NCBI RefSeq assembly: GCF_002906255.1
Contig: NZ_POTC01000001.1
Span: 1 to 64,000 of the forward strand
Length of the DNA: 64,000 nt
Reading direction: 5' to 3'
DNA from: Novacetimonas maltaceti
Lineage (GTDB): Bacteria; Pseudomonadota; Alphaproteobacteria; Acetobacterales; Acetobacteraceae
Below the pieces are notes generated by a model. That model was not told the DNA's origin. It ran no database searches and saw nothing but the letters and a program-made list of their open reading frames with translations. Of this stretch, positions 48,630 to 57,044 are shown one piece after another. Position 1 is the stretch's first letter; each line of letters begins with the position of its first letter. Both the position numbers and the translations under genes were made by a program.

Positions 48630-49391
48630 ATGCACGACGCAACAGGAAATGGCGCTGGTCTTTCAACCGGTTCAACCGCATGGGATCGGGACGCCGCGCT
48701 GACGACCGCGCGTCTCCTGCTGGAAATCAAGGCTGTCAATTTCCGCCCTGACGAGCCCTATACCCTGACGTCTGGCTGGAAGTCGCCGGTTTACATCGAC
48801 TGCCGCCGGATCATTTTCTTCCCCCGCGCACGCCAGAAGATCATGGAGCTGGGTGTGGAGAAGATCGGCCGCCATGTCGGTTATGAAAGCATCGACGCCG
48901 TGGTCGGTGGGGAGACGGCGGGGATTCCCTTTGCCGCGTGGATTGCCGACCGGATGATGGCGCCGATGGCCTATGTCCGCAAGAAGCCCAAGGGCTTTGG
49001 CCGCAATGCCCAGATCGAGGGCGATGTGCCGGAGAACATGCGCACCCTGCTGGTGGAGGACCTGACGACGGACGGCTCCTCGAAAGTGCAGTTCGCGCAG
49101 GCCCTGCGTGATGCGGGCGCGATCGTGAACCATACGTTCGTCGTGTTCTTCTACGGCGTCTTCCCCGGCGCGTACCAGACCCTGGCGGACATGGACATCA
49201 CGCTGCATGCCCTGTGCACGTGGTGGGACATCCTTGAAGCCTGCTCTGGCAAGCCGTACTTCTCTGAAAAGGATGCGAACGAGGTCCGCCGCTTCCTTGA
49301 AAATCCCTGTGCGTGGTCGGCCAAGCATGGTGGCGTCGCCAGCGCGGAAGAAGCCCTGGCCCGCAAGCTTGCCGCCGCCAAGGGAGCGTGA
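48630..49391 (+). CDS. pyrE: Orotate phosphoribosyltransferase
   Basis: A 253-residue enzyme that makes orotidine 5'-phosphate from orotate and PRPP in pyrimidine synthesis. The PRPP-binding loop is [20 protein letters not shown]; the family start is [29 protein letters not shown] follows. About 20 residues at the N-terminus and about 35 at the C-terminus extend beyond the compact form. The 233 bp upstream are AT-rich and contain the Fur-box-like site of the divergent gene. It is followed after 29 bp by murI. Confidence 0.95.
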   Translation: MHDATGNGAGLSTGSTAWDRDAALTTARLLLEIKAVNFRPDEPYTLTSGWKSPVYIDCRRIIFFPRARQKIMELGVEKIGRHVGYESIDAVVGGETAGIPFAAWIADRMMAPMAYVRKKPKGFGRNAQIEGDVPENMRTLLVEDLTTDGSSKVQFAQALRDAGAIVNHTFVVFFYGVFPGAYQTLADMDITLHALCTWWDILEACSGKPYFSEKDANEVRRFLENPCAWSAKHGGVASAEEALARKLAAAKGA

Positions 49392-49420
49392 CCATAAGGT
49401 GACGGATGGCGTGACGGGAC

Positions 49421-50224
49421 GTGCGGATACTTGCATTTGATTCAGGTATCGGGGGTCTGGGAATCGTGCGCTGCCTCAGGAAGGACATTCCCGGGGCCTG
49501 TATCGACTACCTCGCCGATACGGCTGTTTTTCCCTATGGGGAACAGGCGGACGATTTTCTGGTCGCACGTATTGTCATGCTTGTTGGACAGGCCATCGCA
49601 CGTCTGCAGCCGGATCTGGTTGTCATTGCCTGCAATACAGCCAGCACGCTGGCCTTGGGTGAATTACGTGCACGTTATGATGTGCCCTTCGTGGGGTGTG
49701 TGCCCCCCATAAAATGGGCGGCCGACCTGACGCAAAGCGGGACAATCGGCCTGCTGGCCACGCGCGCGACGCTGACGCGTTCCTATCTGCATGACCTGCA
49801 GAGTCGGTTTGCGCCTGACTGTACCCTTGTCACCTATGGTACGCGCAATCTGGCGGACCTGTCGGAGCAGGCCTTTCGCGGGCACCTGATCCCGGATCAG
49901 GTTCTCAGGGCTGAAATGGCGGGGCTGTTTTCCCAACCGGGCGGGGATGGCATTGATGTGGTGGGGCTGGGCTGCACCCATTACACATTCCTGCTGGATC
50001 ACTTCCAGCGGCTTGGCCGTCCCGGCGTGCGCTGGATCGACCCGGCGCACGCCGTGTCACGACAGGCCGCACGTCTCGCCCGGAGCCTCGATAATGTCGC
50101 CCCCGACCGGGAGGAGACGGGACAGGCATTCTTTACGGCCCTGCCGGGAGATATCGAGGCGTTGCTGCCGGGATTGCGCCACATGGGATATGATACGGCC
50201 TGCCCCTTTACGGAGCAGGCATGA
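49421..50224 (+). CDS. murI: Glutamate racemase
   Basis: A 267-residue cofactor-independent racemase supplying D-glutamate for peptidoglycan. The active-site cysteines are Cys71 (ACNTAS) and Cys185 (GCTHYTF); DSGIGGLGIV near the N-terminus carries the conserved Asp-Ser pair. The start is a GTG at 49421. It follows pyrE closely on the same strand and is convergent with the polyprenyl synthase gene. Confidence 0.95.
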   Translation: MRILAFDSGIGGLGIVRCLRKDIPGACIDYLADTAVFPYGEQADDFLVARIVMLVGQAIARLQPDLVVIACNTASTLALGELRARYDVPFVGCVPPIKWAADLTQSGTIGLLATRATLTRSYLHDLQSRFAPDCTLVTYGTRNLADLSEQAFRGHLIPDQVLRAEMAGLFSQPGGDGIDVVGLGCTHYTFLLDHFQRLGRPGVRWIDPAHAVSRQAARLARSLDNVAPDREETGQAFFTALPGDIEALLPGLRHMGYDTACPFTEQA

Positions 50225-50236
50225 TGGCAGGTCCGG

Positions 50237-51241
50237 TTATCGCAGGCGACTGACGGTGTAGGACGCCGTATCCTGCAGCAGTTGCTTCAGGCGCGAGGGC
50301 GGGAACATGTCCAGCGCCTGAGACGCCGCCTCGGCATAGCGCGTGGCATGGTCCAGCGTAATGCCGATCGCATTGGTGCGGGCAATCAGTTCGAGCGCAT
50401 GCTCAAGGTCGCCGGGCTTCTGCTCGCTCTCCTCAATGACGCGGCGCCAGAAGGCGCGGTCTTCCTCGGAGCCGGCCGTATAGGCCGTCAGCACCGGCAG
50501 GGTGATCTTTCCTTCGCGGAAGTCGTCGCCGATGGTCTTGCCCAAGGTGGCCTGATCCGCTGCGTAATCCAGCGCGTCATCGACAAGCTGGAACGCCATG
50601 CCCAGGTTTGTGCCGTAGGAATCCAGCGCCTCTTCCGCCTTGAGCGGCTGGTCGGCCACGACGGCGCCAACCCGGCAGGCCGCGGCGAACAGGGCTGCCG
50701 TCTTGCCGTGGATCACTTCGAGGTATTTTTCGATGCTGGTCGAAAGGTCGTTCTGCGTGGACATCTGCAGCACCTCCCCTTCCGCGATGGTCGCGGAGGC
50801 GGAGGAGAGGATGCCCATGACCTTCAGCGAGCCATCATCCGTCATCAGCTGGAACGAGCGGGCGAACAGGAAGTCCCCCACCAGCACCGATGCCTTGTTG
50901 CCGAAGATGGCGTTGGCGCTGGCCAGGCCGCGCCGCAGGGTGCTTTCGTCCACCACGTCGTCATGCAGCAGGGTTGCGGTGTGGATGAACTCCACACACG
51001 CCGCAAGGGCCACGTGACGCTGGTGGGTGGCATCGGGTTTGTACCCGCACAGCCGCGCCGACGCGAGCGTCAGCAACGGGCGCAGCCTTTTCCCACCTGC
51101 CGCGACAAGATGTGCCGCCAACTGGGGGATCAGCGCGACCGGACTGTCCATGCGTTCAACGATCGCGCGATTGCATGCCGCCATGTCATCGGCGAGATAT
51201 TCAGCCAGGTCGCGCAGGGCAACCTCAGATCCGTCTGCCAT
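50237..51241 (-). CDS. ispB: Long-chain polyprenyl (octaprenyl/decaprenyl) diphosphate synthase
   Basis: A 334-residue trans-prenyltransferase that makes the ubiquinone side chain. The first Asp-rich motif is DDVVD (94-98), with no residue insertion, and the second is DDALD; AAGGKRLRPLLTL binds IPP. Small residues before the first motif (FIHTATLLH) allow long products, but whether the chain has 8, 9 or 10 isoprene units (Q-10 is usual in Komagataeibacter) is not readable by eye. The ATG at 51241 matches the family start. It uses the IPP made through the dxs pathway. Confidence 0.94.
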   Translation of the reverse strand: MADGSEVALRDLAEYLADDMAACNRAIVERMDSPVALIPQLAAHLVAAGGKRLRPLLTLASARLCGYKPDATHQRHVALAACVEFIHTATLLHDDVVDESTLRRGLASANAIFGNKASVLVGDFLFARSFQLMTDDGSLKVMGILSSASATIAEGEVLQMSTQNDLSTSIEKYLEVIHGKTAALFAAACRVGAVVADQPLKAEEALDSYGTNLGMAFQLVDDALDYAADQATLGKTIGDDFREGKITLPVLTAYTAGSEEDRAFWRRVIEESEQKPGDLEHALELIARTNAIGITLDHATRYAEAASQALDMFPPSRLKQLLQDTASYTVSRLR

Positions 51242-51417
51242 CGGGCGTCGAGCCCCTTTGTCTTTCTGACTTGCCGTTTTATCGGATTCCGGCAGACTAA
51301 CTGCAAGGCCCAAAAGGTTATTCTCCCGGTTCCGAAGGTTCAATCTATCAGAGTATATGAGCGGCGCCGGAAAGGCGGTCAAGCCGGAGGACGAAACCGA
51401 ATGCTTAATGCGCACGT

Positions 51418-52194
51418 ATGACGGCGATCTCGCGCATGGATACGCTGCCCCCCGTGACGGTGGGAACGCTCCTTGATGGGCGGGTCCGTTACCGCCAGTT
51501 TTGCGATGGATACCGTACAGGACTGGAACCTGTCCTGATGGCGGCCTGTGTTCCCGCGCGTGCCGGACAGTATGTGCTGGAAGGGGGATGTGGCGCGGGT
51601 GCAGGACTGCTGTGTCTTGCGACACGGGTGCGCGGCGTTCGCGGGATCGGGCTGGAATGCGATTCCCCTACCGTCCTGCTGGGGCGGGCAAACATGGATG
51701 AGAACGGATTCGATGCGATTCGCATCCTGCAGGCGATCCTGCCGGTCCTGCCCGATGACCCGCTGCTCAGTGGTCCGGGCACACGGCGCATCGACCATGC
51801 CTTTGCCAACCCCCCATGGCACGACCATGCCAGTACTCCCTCCCCCATGCCCCGCCGTGACCGGGCGCGTCGCCTGCCACGGGCGGGTCTGGCACAATGG
51901 GTCGGAAGCCTGGCGACGCAGTTGCGCCATCACGGTACCCTGACGCTCGCGGTGCCGGCGACCCTGCTTGACCATACGATTGGCTGCATGGTGGAAAACC
52001 GGATGGGGGATGTCACGGTATTCCCCTGCTGGCCCCGGCAGGGCGTCGCGGCGAAGATCGTGCTGATACGCGGCCGTATGGGGTCACGTACTCCGGCGCG
52101 GCTTCTGCCGGGGATCGTGCTGCATCACGCGGATGGCACCTTCACGCCCGAAGCCCGCGCCGTGCTGCGTGATGGTCAGGCCCTGCTCGACTGA
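51418..52194 (+). CDS. TrmN6-like SAM-dependent methyltransferase
   Basis: A 258-residue class I methyltransferase resembling tRNA1(Val) adenine-N6 methyltransferase (TrmN6/YfiC). It has the N-terminal RYRQFCDGYRTGLEPVLMAA segment, SAM motif I VLEGGCGAGAGLLCL (53-67) and the N6-adenine motif NPPW (131-134) followed by a Pro-rich loop. The usual motif I Asp-x-Gly is replaced by Glu-Gly-Gly, common in this branch. It is divergent from ispB, a neighbour seen in other alphaproteobacteria. Confidence 0.88.
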   Translation: MTAISRMDTLPPVTVGTLLDGRVRYRQFCDGYRTGLEPVLMAACVPARAGQYVLEGGCGAGAGLLCLATRVRGVRGIGLECDSPTVLLGRANMDENGFDAIRILQAILPVLPDDPLLSGPGTRRIDHAFANPPWHDHASTPSPMPRRDRARRLPRAGLAQWVGSLATQLRHHGTLTLAVPATLLDHTIGCMVENRMGDVTVFPCWPRQGVAAKIVLIRGRMGSRTPARLLPGIVLHHADGTFTPEARAVLRDGQALLD

Positions 52195-52260
52195 GCCGGA
52201 ACCCCACCATCCGGCAACGCGGCCTCCAGAAATGTTTGAGTTTCCAACAGGCGGAGCGTT

Positions 52261-53265
52261 TCAGTCGAAGGCTTCATCCCATGTGCCCTGTGTGGCGGCA
52301 CGACTGTATTCGGTGGAGCGGTTTTCAAAGAAATTCGCATGCTCCACCGCATTGACCATTTCATCCACCCACGGCAGCGGATTGGTCGCGACGTCATACA
52401 GCCCGTCAAGGCCAAGCTGCCCCAGTCGCCGGTTGGCGACGAAGCGGATATACTGCTTCACCTGCGCGGCATCGAGCCCTTCCACCGGTCCCATTTCAAA
52501 CGACAGGTCGATGAAGGCGTCTTCATGCTCGACGATGTCGCGGCAGATCTGGCGGATGTCGTCCTGAAGCTTTTCCGTCCAGATTTCCGGGTTTTCCTGA
52601 ATGAACACCCGGAACAGTCGCGCCATGGAAACACAGTGCAGCGTTTCATCGCGCACCGACCATGACACGATCTGCCCCATGCCCTTGAGCTTGTTGAAGC
52701 GTGGGAAGTTCAGCAGGATCGCGAACGAGGCGAACAGTTGCAGCCCCTCGGTAAACGCGCCGAACGCGGCCAGCGTGCGGGCGATCTCGTATTTGTTCGA
52801 GACCGAGAATTTCTGCATGTAGTCATACTTGTCCTTCATTTCCTTGTATTTCAGAAATGCGGAATATTCGGCCTCTGGCATGCCGATCGTATCAAGCAGA
52901 TGGCTGTAGGCGGCAATGTGGATCGTCTCGATATTGGAAAATGCCGACAGCATCATCAGCACTTCGGTCGGTTTGAAGACCTGGCTGTAATGCTTCATGT
53001 AGCAGTTGTTCACTTCCACGTCCGACTGCGTGAAGAAGCGGAAGATCTGCGTGACGAGGTGCCGTTCGCTTTCCGTCAGGCTGCGGTGCCAGTCCTTGAC
53101 GTCATCGGCAAGGGGCACTTCCTCGGGCAGCCAGTGGACCTGCTGCTGCGTCAGCCACGCATCATAGGCCCAGGGGTAGCGGAAGGGCTTGTAGACCGGG
53201 TTCGCGGTCAGCAGGTCAAAGTGCTGCTCGGTCCGGGTGTCCGGGCCGGATTGTGTGTCGCTCAT
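52261..53265 (-). CDS. nrdB: Ribonucleoside-diphosphate reductase class I, beta subunit
   Basis: A 334-residue radical-generating subunit. The metal ligands fit Asp82, Glu113, His116 and the later E/E-x2-H set (GLQL-preceding Glu, RDETLH), and the radical tyrosine is Tyr120 in ETIHIAAYSH, spaced as in E. coli (E, +3 His, +7 Tyr). No ATP-cone is fused to it. It pairs with nrdA upstream on the same strand, separated by 213 bp that hold a dispersed repeat copy. The ATG at 53265 fits the family start. Confidence 0.96.
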   Translation of the reverse strand: MSDTQSGPDTRTEQHFDLLTANPVYKPFRYPWAYDAWLTQQQVHWLPEEVPLADDVKDWHRSLTESERHLVTQIFRFFTQSDVEVNNCYMKHYSQVFKPTEVLMMLSAFSNIETIHIAAYSHLLDTIGMPEAEYSAFLKYKEMKDKYDYMQKFSVSNKYEIARTLAAFGAFTEGLQLFASFAILLNFPRFNKLKGMGQIVSWSVRDETLHCVSMARLFRVFIQENPEIWTEKLQDDIRQICRDIVEHEDAFIDLSFEMGPVEGLDAAQVKQYIRFVANRRLGQLGLDGLYDVATNPLPWVDEMVNAVEHANFFENRSTEYSRAATQGTWDEAFD

Positions 53266-53364
53266 GATGCTCACCCTATCTGAAGCCAAATAGGGTCAGG
53301 GCATATCGGCAAGCGCAACCGCGCGCAACTGGAAAAACGGCACCGGAACTGTTGAGCAGATCAT

Positions 53365-53454
53365 CAAAAGTTCTTGGTGAAGCCTTTTTCAAAACGCTTC
53401 GAAGAACACCACCTTTTTGAAAAAGGTGGCCCCGGAAGCTTCTGATTTTTTATC
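53365..53454. repeat. Dispersed hairpin-rich repeat, copy 3, between nrdA and nrdB
   Basis: It contains two hairpins: CCACCTTTTTGAAAAAGGTGG (53409-53429, a perfect palindrome) and GAAGC...GCTTC (53379-53400). The reverse complement matches the copy at 16983-17074 block by block, ending GGCTTCACCAAGAACTTTTG. It lies inside the likely nrdAB transcript. Confidence 0.75.
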
Positions 53455-53478
53455 ACCGCATTCTTTCCAAATGCGCCC

Positions 53479-55434
53479 TTACTGGCAGGCAAGGCATTCC
53501 TCGTAATCTGTGGAGGATGCAGAAGGTGGCAGCGGCGGCAGGGCAGCATCATTTTCCTTCTGCATGATGTCGCTTTTCCCCTTGCCGTCACTGACGGCGT
53601 CAGCCCGCTGCACCGACAGCGAACGGCAGTAGTACAGCGATTTCACACCGCGTTTCCACGCCATGTAGTGGATCTGGTGCAGGTCGCGCTTGTGCACGTT
53701 GGCTGGCAGGAACAGGTTGATCGACTGCGCCTGGCAGATGAAGGGGGCACGGTCGGCTGCATGTTCGACAACCCAGCGCTGGTCCAGTTCAAACGCGGTC
53801 TTGAACACGTCCTTTTCCTGCTGGCTCAGGAAATCCAGATGCTGCACGCTCCCCTTGTTCAGGGTGATGGAGGACCAGACCTCGTCAGTGTTCCGTCCTT
53901 TCTGCGTCAGCAGGCGGTCCAGATGCCGGTTGCGCACGGTGAAGGAGCCCGAGAGTGTCTTCTGCAGGAACACGTTCGCCGCGATCGGTTCGATCCCCGG
54001 GCTGGCATTGCCGGCTATGATCGAGATCGACGCCGTTGGCGCAATCGCCATCTTGTTCGAAAACCGCTCCATCACGCCATATTCCGCAGCGTCGGGACAG
54101 GCGCCAAGCAGGTGCGCCAGCTTCCGGGAGGCCGCGTCGGCCTGCTTGCGGATATGTTCGAAAATCCGCTTGTTCCAGACCTTGGCGATCACGCTTTCAA
54201 ACGGGATGTTCTTTGCCTGCAGGAAGCTGTGGAACCCCATCACCCCCAGCCCGACCGAACGTTCGCGCGCGGCGGCGTATTTCGCGCGTTCCATGTCATC
54301 GGGCGCGCGGTCGATGAAGTCCTGCAGCACCCGGTCGAGGAACAGCATCACGTCCTCGATGAACTGCGGGTCGTCTTTCCATTCATCCCACGTCTCGAGG
54401 TTCAGCGACGACAGGCAGCAGACGGCCGTGCGTTCCCTGCCATGATGGTCCATGCCGGTCGGCAGCGTGATTTCCGCGCACAGGTTGGAGGTCTTGACCT
54501 CCAGTCCCGCCAGTTTGTGATGCTGCGGGCGCGCGTTGTTCACATGGTCGGAATAGATGATGTAAGGCTCGCCCTGCTCCATGCGGGCGGTCAGGATGCG
54601 GATCCACAGCGCGCGGGCGGAAACCTTGCGGATGTGGCTGCCATCCTTGGGCGACAGCAGCGCCCATTCCTCGTCCGCCGCCACGGCGCGCATGAACGCG
54701 TCGGACACCAGGACCCCGTGATGGAGGTTGAGCGCCTTGCGATTGGGGTCCCCGCCGGTGGGGCGGCGCAGTTCGATGAATTCCTCGATCTCAGGATGCC
54801 AGACCGGCAGGTAGACCGCAGCAGAGCCACGACGCAGCGAACCCTGGCTGATGGCCAGCGTCAGGCTGTCCATCACCCGGATGAAGGGGATGACGCCCGA
54901 GGTCTTTCCATTGCGTCCGACATTTTCGCCGATCGAGCGCAGGTTGCCCCAGTAGGAACCGATGCCGCCGCCCTTTGAGGCCAGCCACACATTTTCATTC
55001 CACAGGTCGACAATGCCGCGCAGGCTGTCATTGGCTTCGTTGAGGAAGCACGAAATCGGCAACCCGCGTGTCGTGCCCCCGTTCGACAGCACCGGCGTCG
55101 CGGGCATGAACCAGTGGCGCGAGATGTAGTCATACAGGCGCTGCGCATGTCCCTCGTCCGCGCCGTAATAGGACGCGACACGGCCGAACAGGTCCTGGTA
55201 CCCCTCGCCCGGCAGAAGGTAGCGGTTGTCCAGCGTCGCCTTGCCAAACGCCGTCAGCAGTTCGTCACGGCTGCGATCAACGCGGACGGGGAAGCCGCCC
55301 GGCAACTGGACGACGTCATCAAACATCTCGGGCATGGTGGCCGCATCCTTTCCGTGGATGGCATCCTGTTCATTACCGTAACCCTCGACCCCAGAACCGG
55401 AGATGCCATCCAGACTCATCCACTTGAACTCCAT
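53479..55434 (-). CDS. nrdA: Ribonucleoside-diphosphate reductase class I, alpha subunit (no ATP-cone)
   Basis: A 651-residue catalytic subunit that reduces ribonucleotides. The redox and thiyl cysteines are seen as ISCFLN (Cys129), the N-x-C-x-E catalytic set in TSNLCAEI, and TAVCCLSS. The radical-transfer Tyr pair is in SLYYCRSL; the C-terminal shuttle pair is in ECLACQ. The N-terminus lacks the ~90-residue ATP-cone of E. coli NrdA, so dATP overall-activity control at that site is not expected. ATG 55419 is an alternative start. Two NrdR-like boxes lie 68-115 bp upstream. Confidence 0.96.
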   Translation of the reverse strand: MEFKWMSLDGISGSGVEGYGNEQDAIHGKDAATMPEMFDDVVQLPGGFPVRVDRSRDELLTAFGKATLDNRYLLPGEGYQDLFGRVASYYGADEGHAQRLYDYISRHWFMPATPVLSNGGTTRGLPISCFLNEANDSLRGIVDLWNENVWLASKGGGIGSYWGNLRSIGENVGRNGKTSGVIPFIRVMDSLTLAISQGSLRRGSAAVYLPVWHPEIEEFIELRRPTGGDPNRKALNLHHGVLVSDAFMRAVAADEEWALLSPKDGSHIRKVSARALWIRILTARMEQGEPYIIYSDHVNNARPQHHKLAGLEVKTSNLCAEITLPTGMDHHGRERTAVCCLSSLNLETWDEWKDDPQFIEDVMLFLDRVLQDFIDRAPDDMERAKYAAARERSVGLGVMGFHSFLQAKNIPFESVIAKVWNKRIFEHIRKQADAASRKLAHLLGACPDAAEYGVMERFSNKMAIAPTASISIIAGNASPGIEPIAANVFLQKTLSGSFTVRNRHLDRLLTQKGRNTDEVWSSITLNKGSVQHLDFLSQQEKDVFKTAFELDQRWVVEHAADRAPFICQAQSINLFLPANVHKRDLHQIHYMAWKRGVKSLYYCRSLSVQRADAVSDGKGKSDIMQKENDAALPPLPPSASSTDYEECLACQ

Positions 55435-55501
55435 AAGCCGGCCGTGACATGTCGCAGGATCGGGTGATCCTGTTCCTGTGTGCCCGGTCATTGCTGCTGT
55501 G

Positions 55502-55517
55502 GCGCTATATATGGACC
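55502..55517 (-). promoter_or_regulatory. Candidate NrdR box 1 upstream of nrdA
   Basis: Plus strand GCGCTATATATGGACC; on the minus strand it matches the NrdR consensus ACACWATATATWGTGT at 10 of 16 positions, including the TATATA core. It is paired with a similar site exactly 31 bp away, the spacing NrdR dimers prefer. Confidence 0.55.
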
Positions 55518-55532
55518 AATCCGCGCATTGAT

Positions 55533-55548
55533 GCACTACATATATGAC
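55533..55548 (-). promoter_or_regulatory. Candidate NrdR box 2 upstream of nrdA
   Basis: Plus strand GCACTACATATATGAC; the minus strand matches the consensus at 10 of 16 positions, with CAC/GTG on one flank and an ATATAT-type core. The centres of the two boxes are 31 bp apart, about three helical turns. Confidence 0.55.
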
Positions 55549-55605
55549 CGTGGCGACTGCTCTCGAATCTCGGGAAAACCGGCGTCAAGGGAAAAAAGTT
55601 ATTTT

Positions 55606-56124
55606 TCACTCCGCTTTTGAAGGCGGGGCCGGGGACGATGGCGACGCGATTCCGGGACTGTCCCCCTGCCCGTCCTCCCACCTCTGCAGGCTGTGTGCAT
55701 CCTGTTCGCGTGGCTGCACCCACTGGATGCGACCGTCGCTGAATTCCTCTTTTTTCCAGAATGGCGCGCGGCTCTTGAGCCAGTCCATGACGAACTCGAC
55801 CGCTGCGAAGGCAGTGCCCCGATGGGCCGCCGTGCACAGGACCAGCACGATCGGCGCCCCGACCGTCAGTCGCCCGACACGGTGGATGATCGTGCAGCCC
55901 AGAAGTCCGAATCGGGAGACTGCCGATTCGGCGATTCGCGTCATCATCGATTCGGTCATGCCGGGATAATGTTCCAGTTCCATGGAGCATAGCCCCCCGT
56001 CCCCACGGACCAGTCCGACGAACGACGCCATGGCCCCCACATCGGGATGTCCCGCCAGCAGGAGCGTGCTTTCATGCGTGGGATCGAATGGTTCGGTCTG
56101 CACCTGGACATGGATGCGTGGCAT
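55606..56124 (-). CDS. moaE: Molybdopterin synthase catalytic subunit MoaE
   Basis: A 172-residue protein that inserts two dithiolene sulfurs into cyclic pyranopterin monophosphate. The family pattern is clear: GAMASFVGLVRGDGG, LEHYPGMTESMM, IIHRVGRLTVGAP, and the active-site Lys region AFAAVEFVMDWLKSRAPFWKKE (split as ...SRAPFWKKEEF near residue 130). The last ~30 residues are an unconserved Ser/Pro tail. It follows moaD by 7 bp. The cofactor would serve molybdenum dehydrogenases of acetic acid bacteria. Confidence 0.95.
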   Translation of the reverse strand: MPRIHVQVQTEPFDPTHESTLLLAGHPDVGAMASFVGLVRGDGGLCSMELEHYPGMTESMMTRIAESAVSRFGLLGCTIIHRVGRLTVGAPIVLVLCTAAHRGTAFAAVEFVMDWLKSRAPFWKKEEFSDGRIQWVQPREQDAHSLQRWEDGQGDSPGIASPSSPAPPSKAE

Positions 56125-56131
56125 GGCGGTC

Positions 56132-56386
56132 CTATCCCCCCGTAACTGGTGGGAAGAAGGCGATCTCGTCATCCGGTCCGATGCTGGCATCCAGCGTCGC
56201 GAAGGACTGGTTGACCGCAACGCGCACCAGTTCCGGCTGCCCGAAGATTTCGCCATAGGCGCCCCCACGCGCCTGCAGCACGGACACGAGGTCGCTGACC
56301 CGCGTCACGCCGGAGGGCAGGACCATGGCTTCGCGATCATGGCCAAGGCGATCCCGTAGCCATGCGAAGTAGAGAATGTCCGGCAT
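56132..56386 (-). CDS. moaD: Molybdopterin synthase sulfur carrier subunit MoaD
   Basis: An 84-residue ubiquitin-like protein ending in Gly-Gly (PPVTGG), the residue that is thiocarboxylated and donates sulfur to MoaE. ILYFAWLRDRLG and AVNQSFATLDASIGPDDEIAFFPP are typical. It lies directly upstream of moaE; MoeB, which would activate it, is not in the window. Confidence 0.95.
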   Translation of the reverse strand: MPDILYFAWLRDRLGHDREAMVLPSGVTRVSDLVSVLQARGGAYGEIFGQPELVRVAVNQSFATLDASIGPDDEIAFFPPVTGG

Positions 56387-56433
56387 CCGCCCACCCTTTT
56401 CCTGCCTCAGGTTCTGCTGTGCGTAGCGCTATA

Positions 56434-56940
56434 TCAGGGATGGGGTTGCTCGACCACCGCGCCATCGGCCTGGATCACGGTTTTGCTGCCATCCGCATGG
56501 GGGACGATGATGGCGGCATTCGCGGCCTCGGCATGGTTCATGGCAGCGTGCACCGCGTCGCGGCGTCCTTCCTGCACGGCAGGCATGTCGGTCGCCGGGT
56601 CGTCGTCGTCACCGATGCTCAGCGATGCCCCATCGAGCAGTTGCTGCGTGCCATTGGCGGAGCGTCGCACGAAATGCCCGGAGTCCGCATGCACGCGGCC
56701 CGAACTGATGTCCGCCAGTGTCGGCATGGACTGGATCTGGTTGGCCCATATGTCATGCCCCTGCGACAGGATCGGCGGCTCTGCCACCGCATGGCCCATG
56801 GAACGGCGCACATTTTCGGATTCCATCTTCGGCATGTTCGGCAGGCTGCCGGGCAGTTCCGTGCTGTCGGCAAGGATATCGCCAAATCCTCCACACCCCG
56901 TCAGGCATAACAGCAGCAGGAACGGGGCCTTGGGACGCAT
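56434..56940 (-). CDS. Putative lipoprotein of unknown function
   Basis: A 168-residue protein with a short signal (MRPKAPFLLLLCLTGC) ending in lipobox LTGC (Cys16), so probably lipid-anchored. The mature part is polar and low in hydrophobic residues, suggesting an extended or weakly folded protein: Ser/Asp/Ala-rich, with GDDDDPATD and HAAMNHAEAANAAIIVPHADGSKTV split near residue 130-155. I recognise no domain. It lies between pgsA and moaD on the same strand, where these genes are usually adjacent. Confidence 0.78.
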   Translation of the reverse strand: MRPKAPFLLLLCLTGCGGFGDILADSTELPGSLPNMPKMESENVRRSMGHAVAEPPILSQGHDIWANQIQSMPTLADISSGRVHADSGHFVRRSANGTQQLLDGASLSIGDDDDPATDMPAVQEGRRDAVHAAMNHAEAANAAIIVPHADGSKTVIQADGAVVEQPHP

Positions 56941-57044
56941 CGCACTCTCCTTGGTTCATGGCGCATACAACCATAAGGAGAATTTGCCCGGATATTCACA
57001 CAACCACAAGTGGTATATGTGGTGGCGATGACGTGGCGGCCCGG

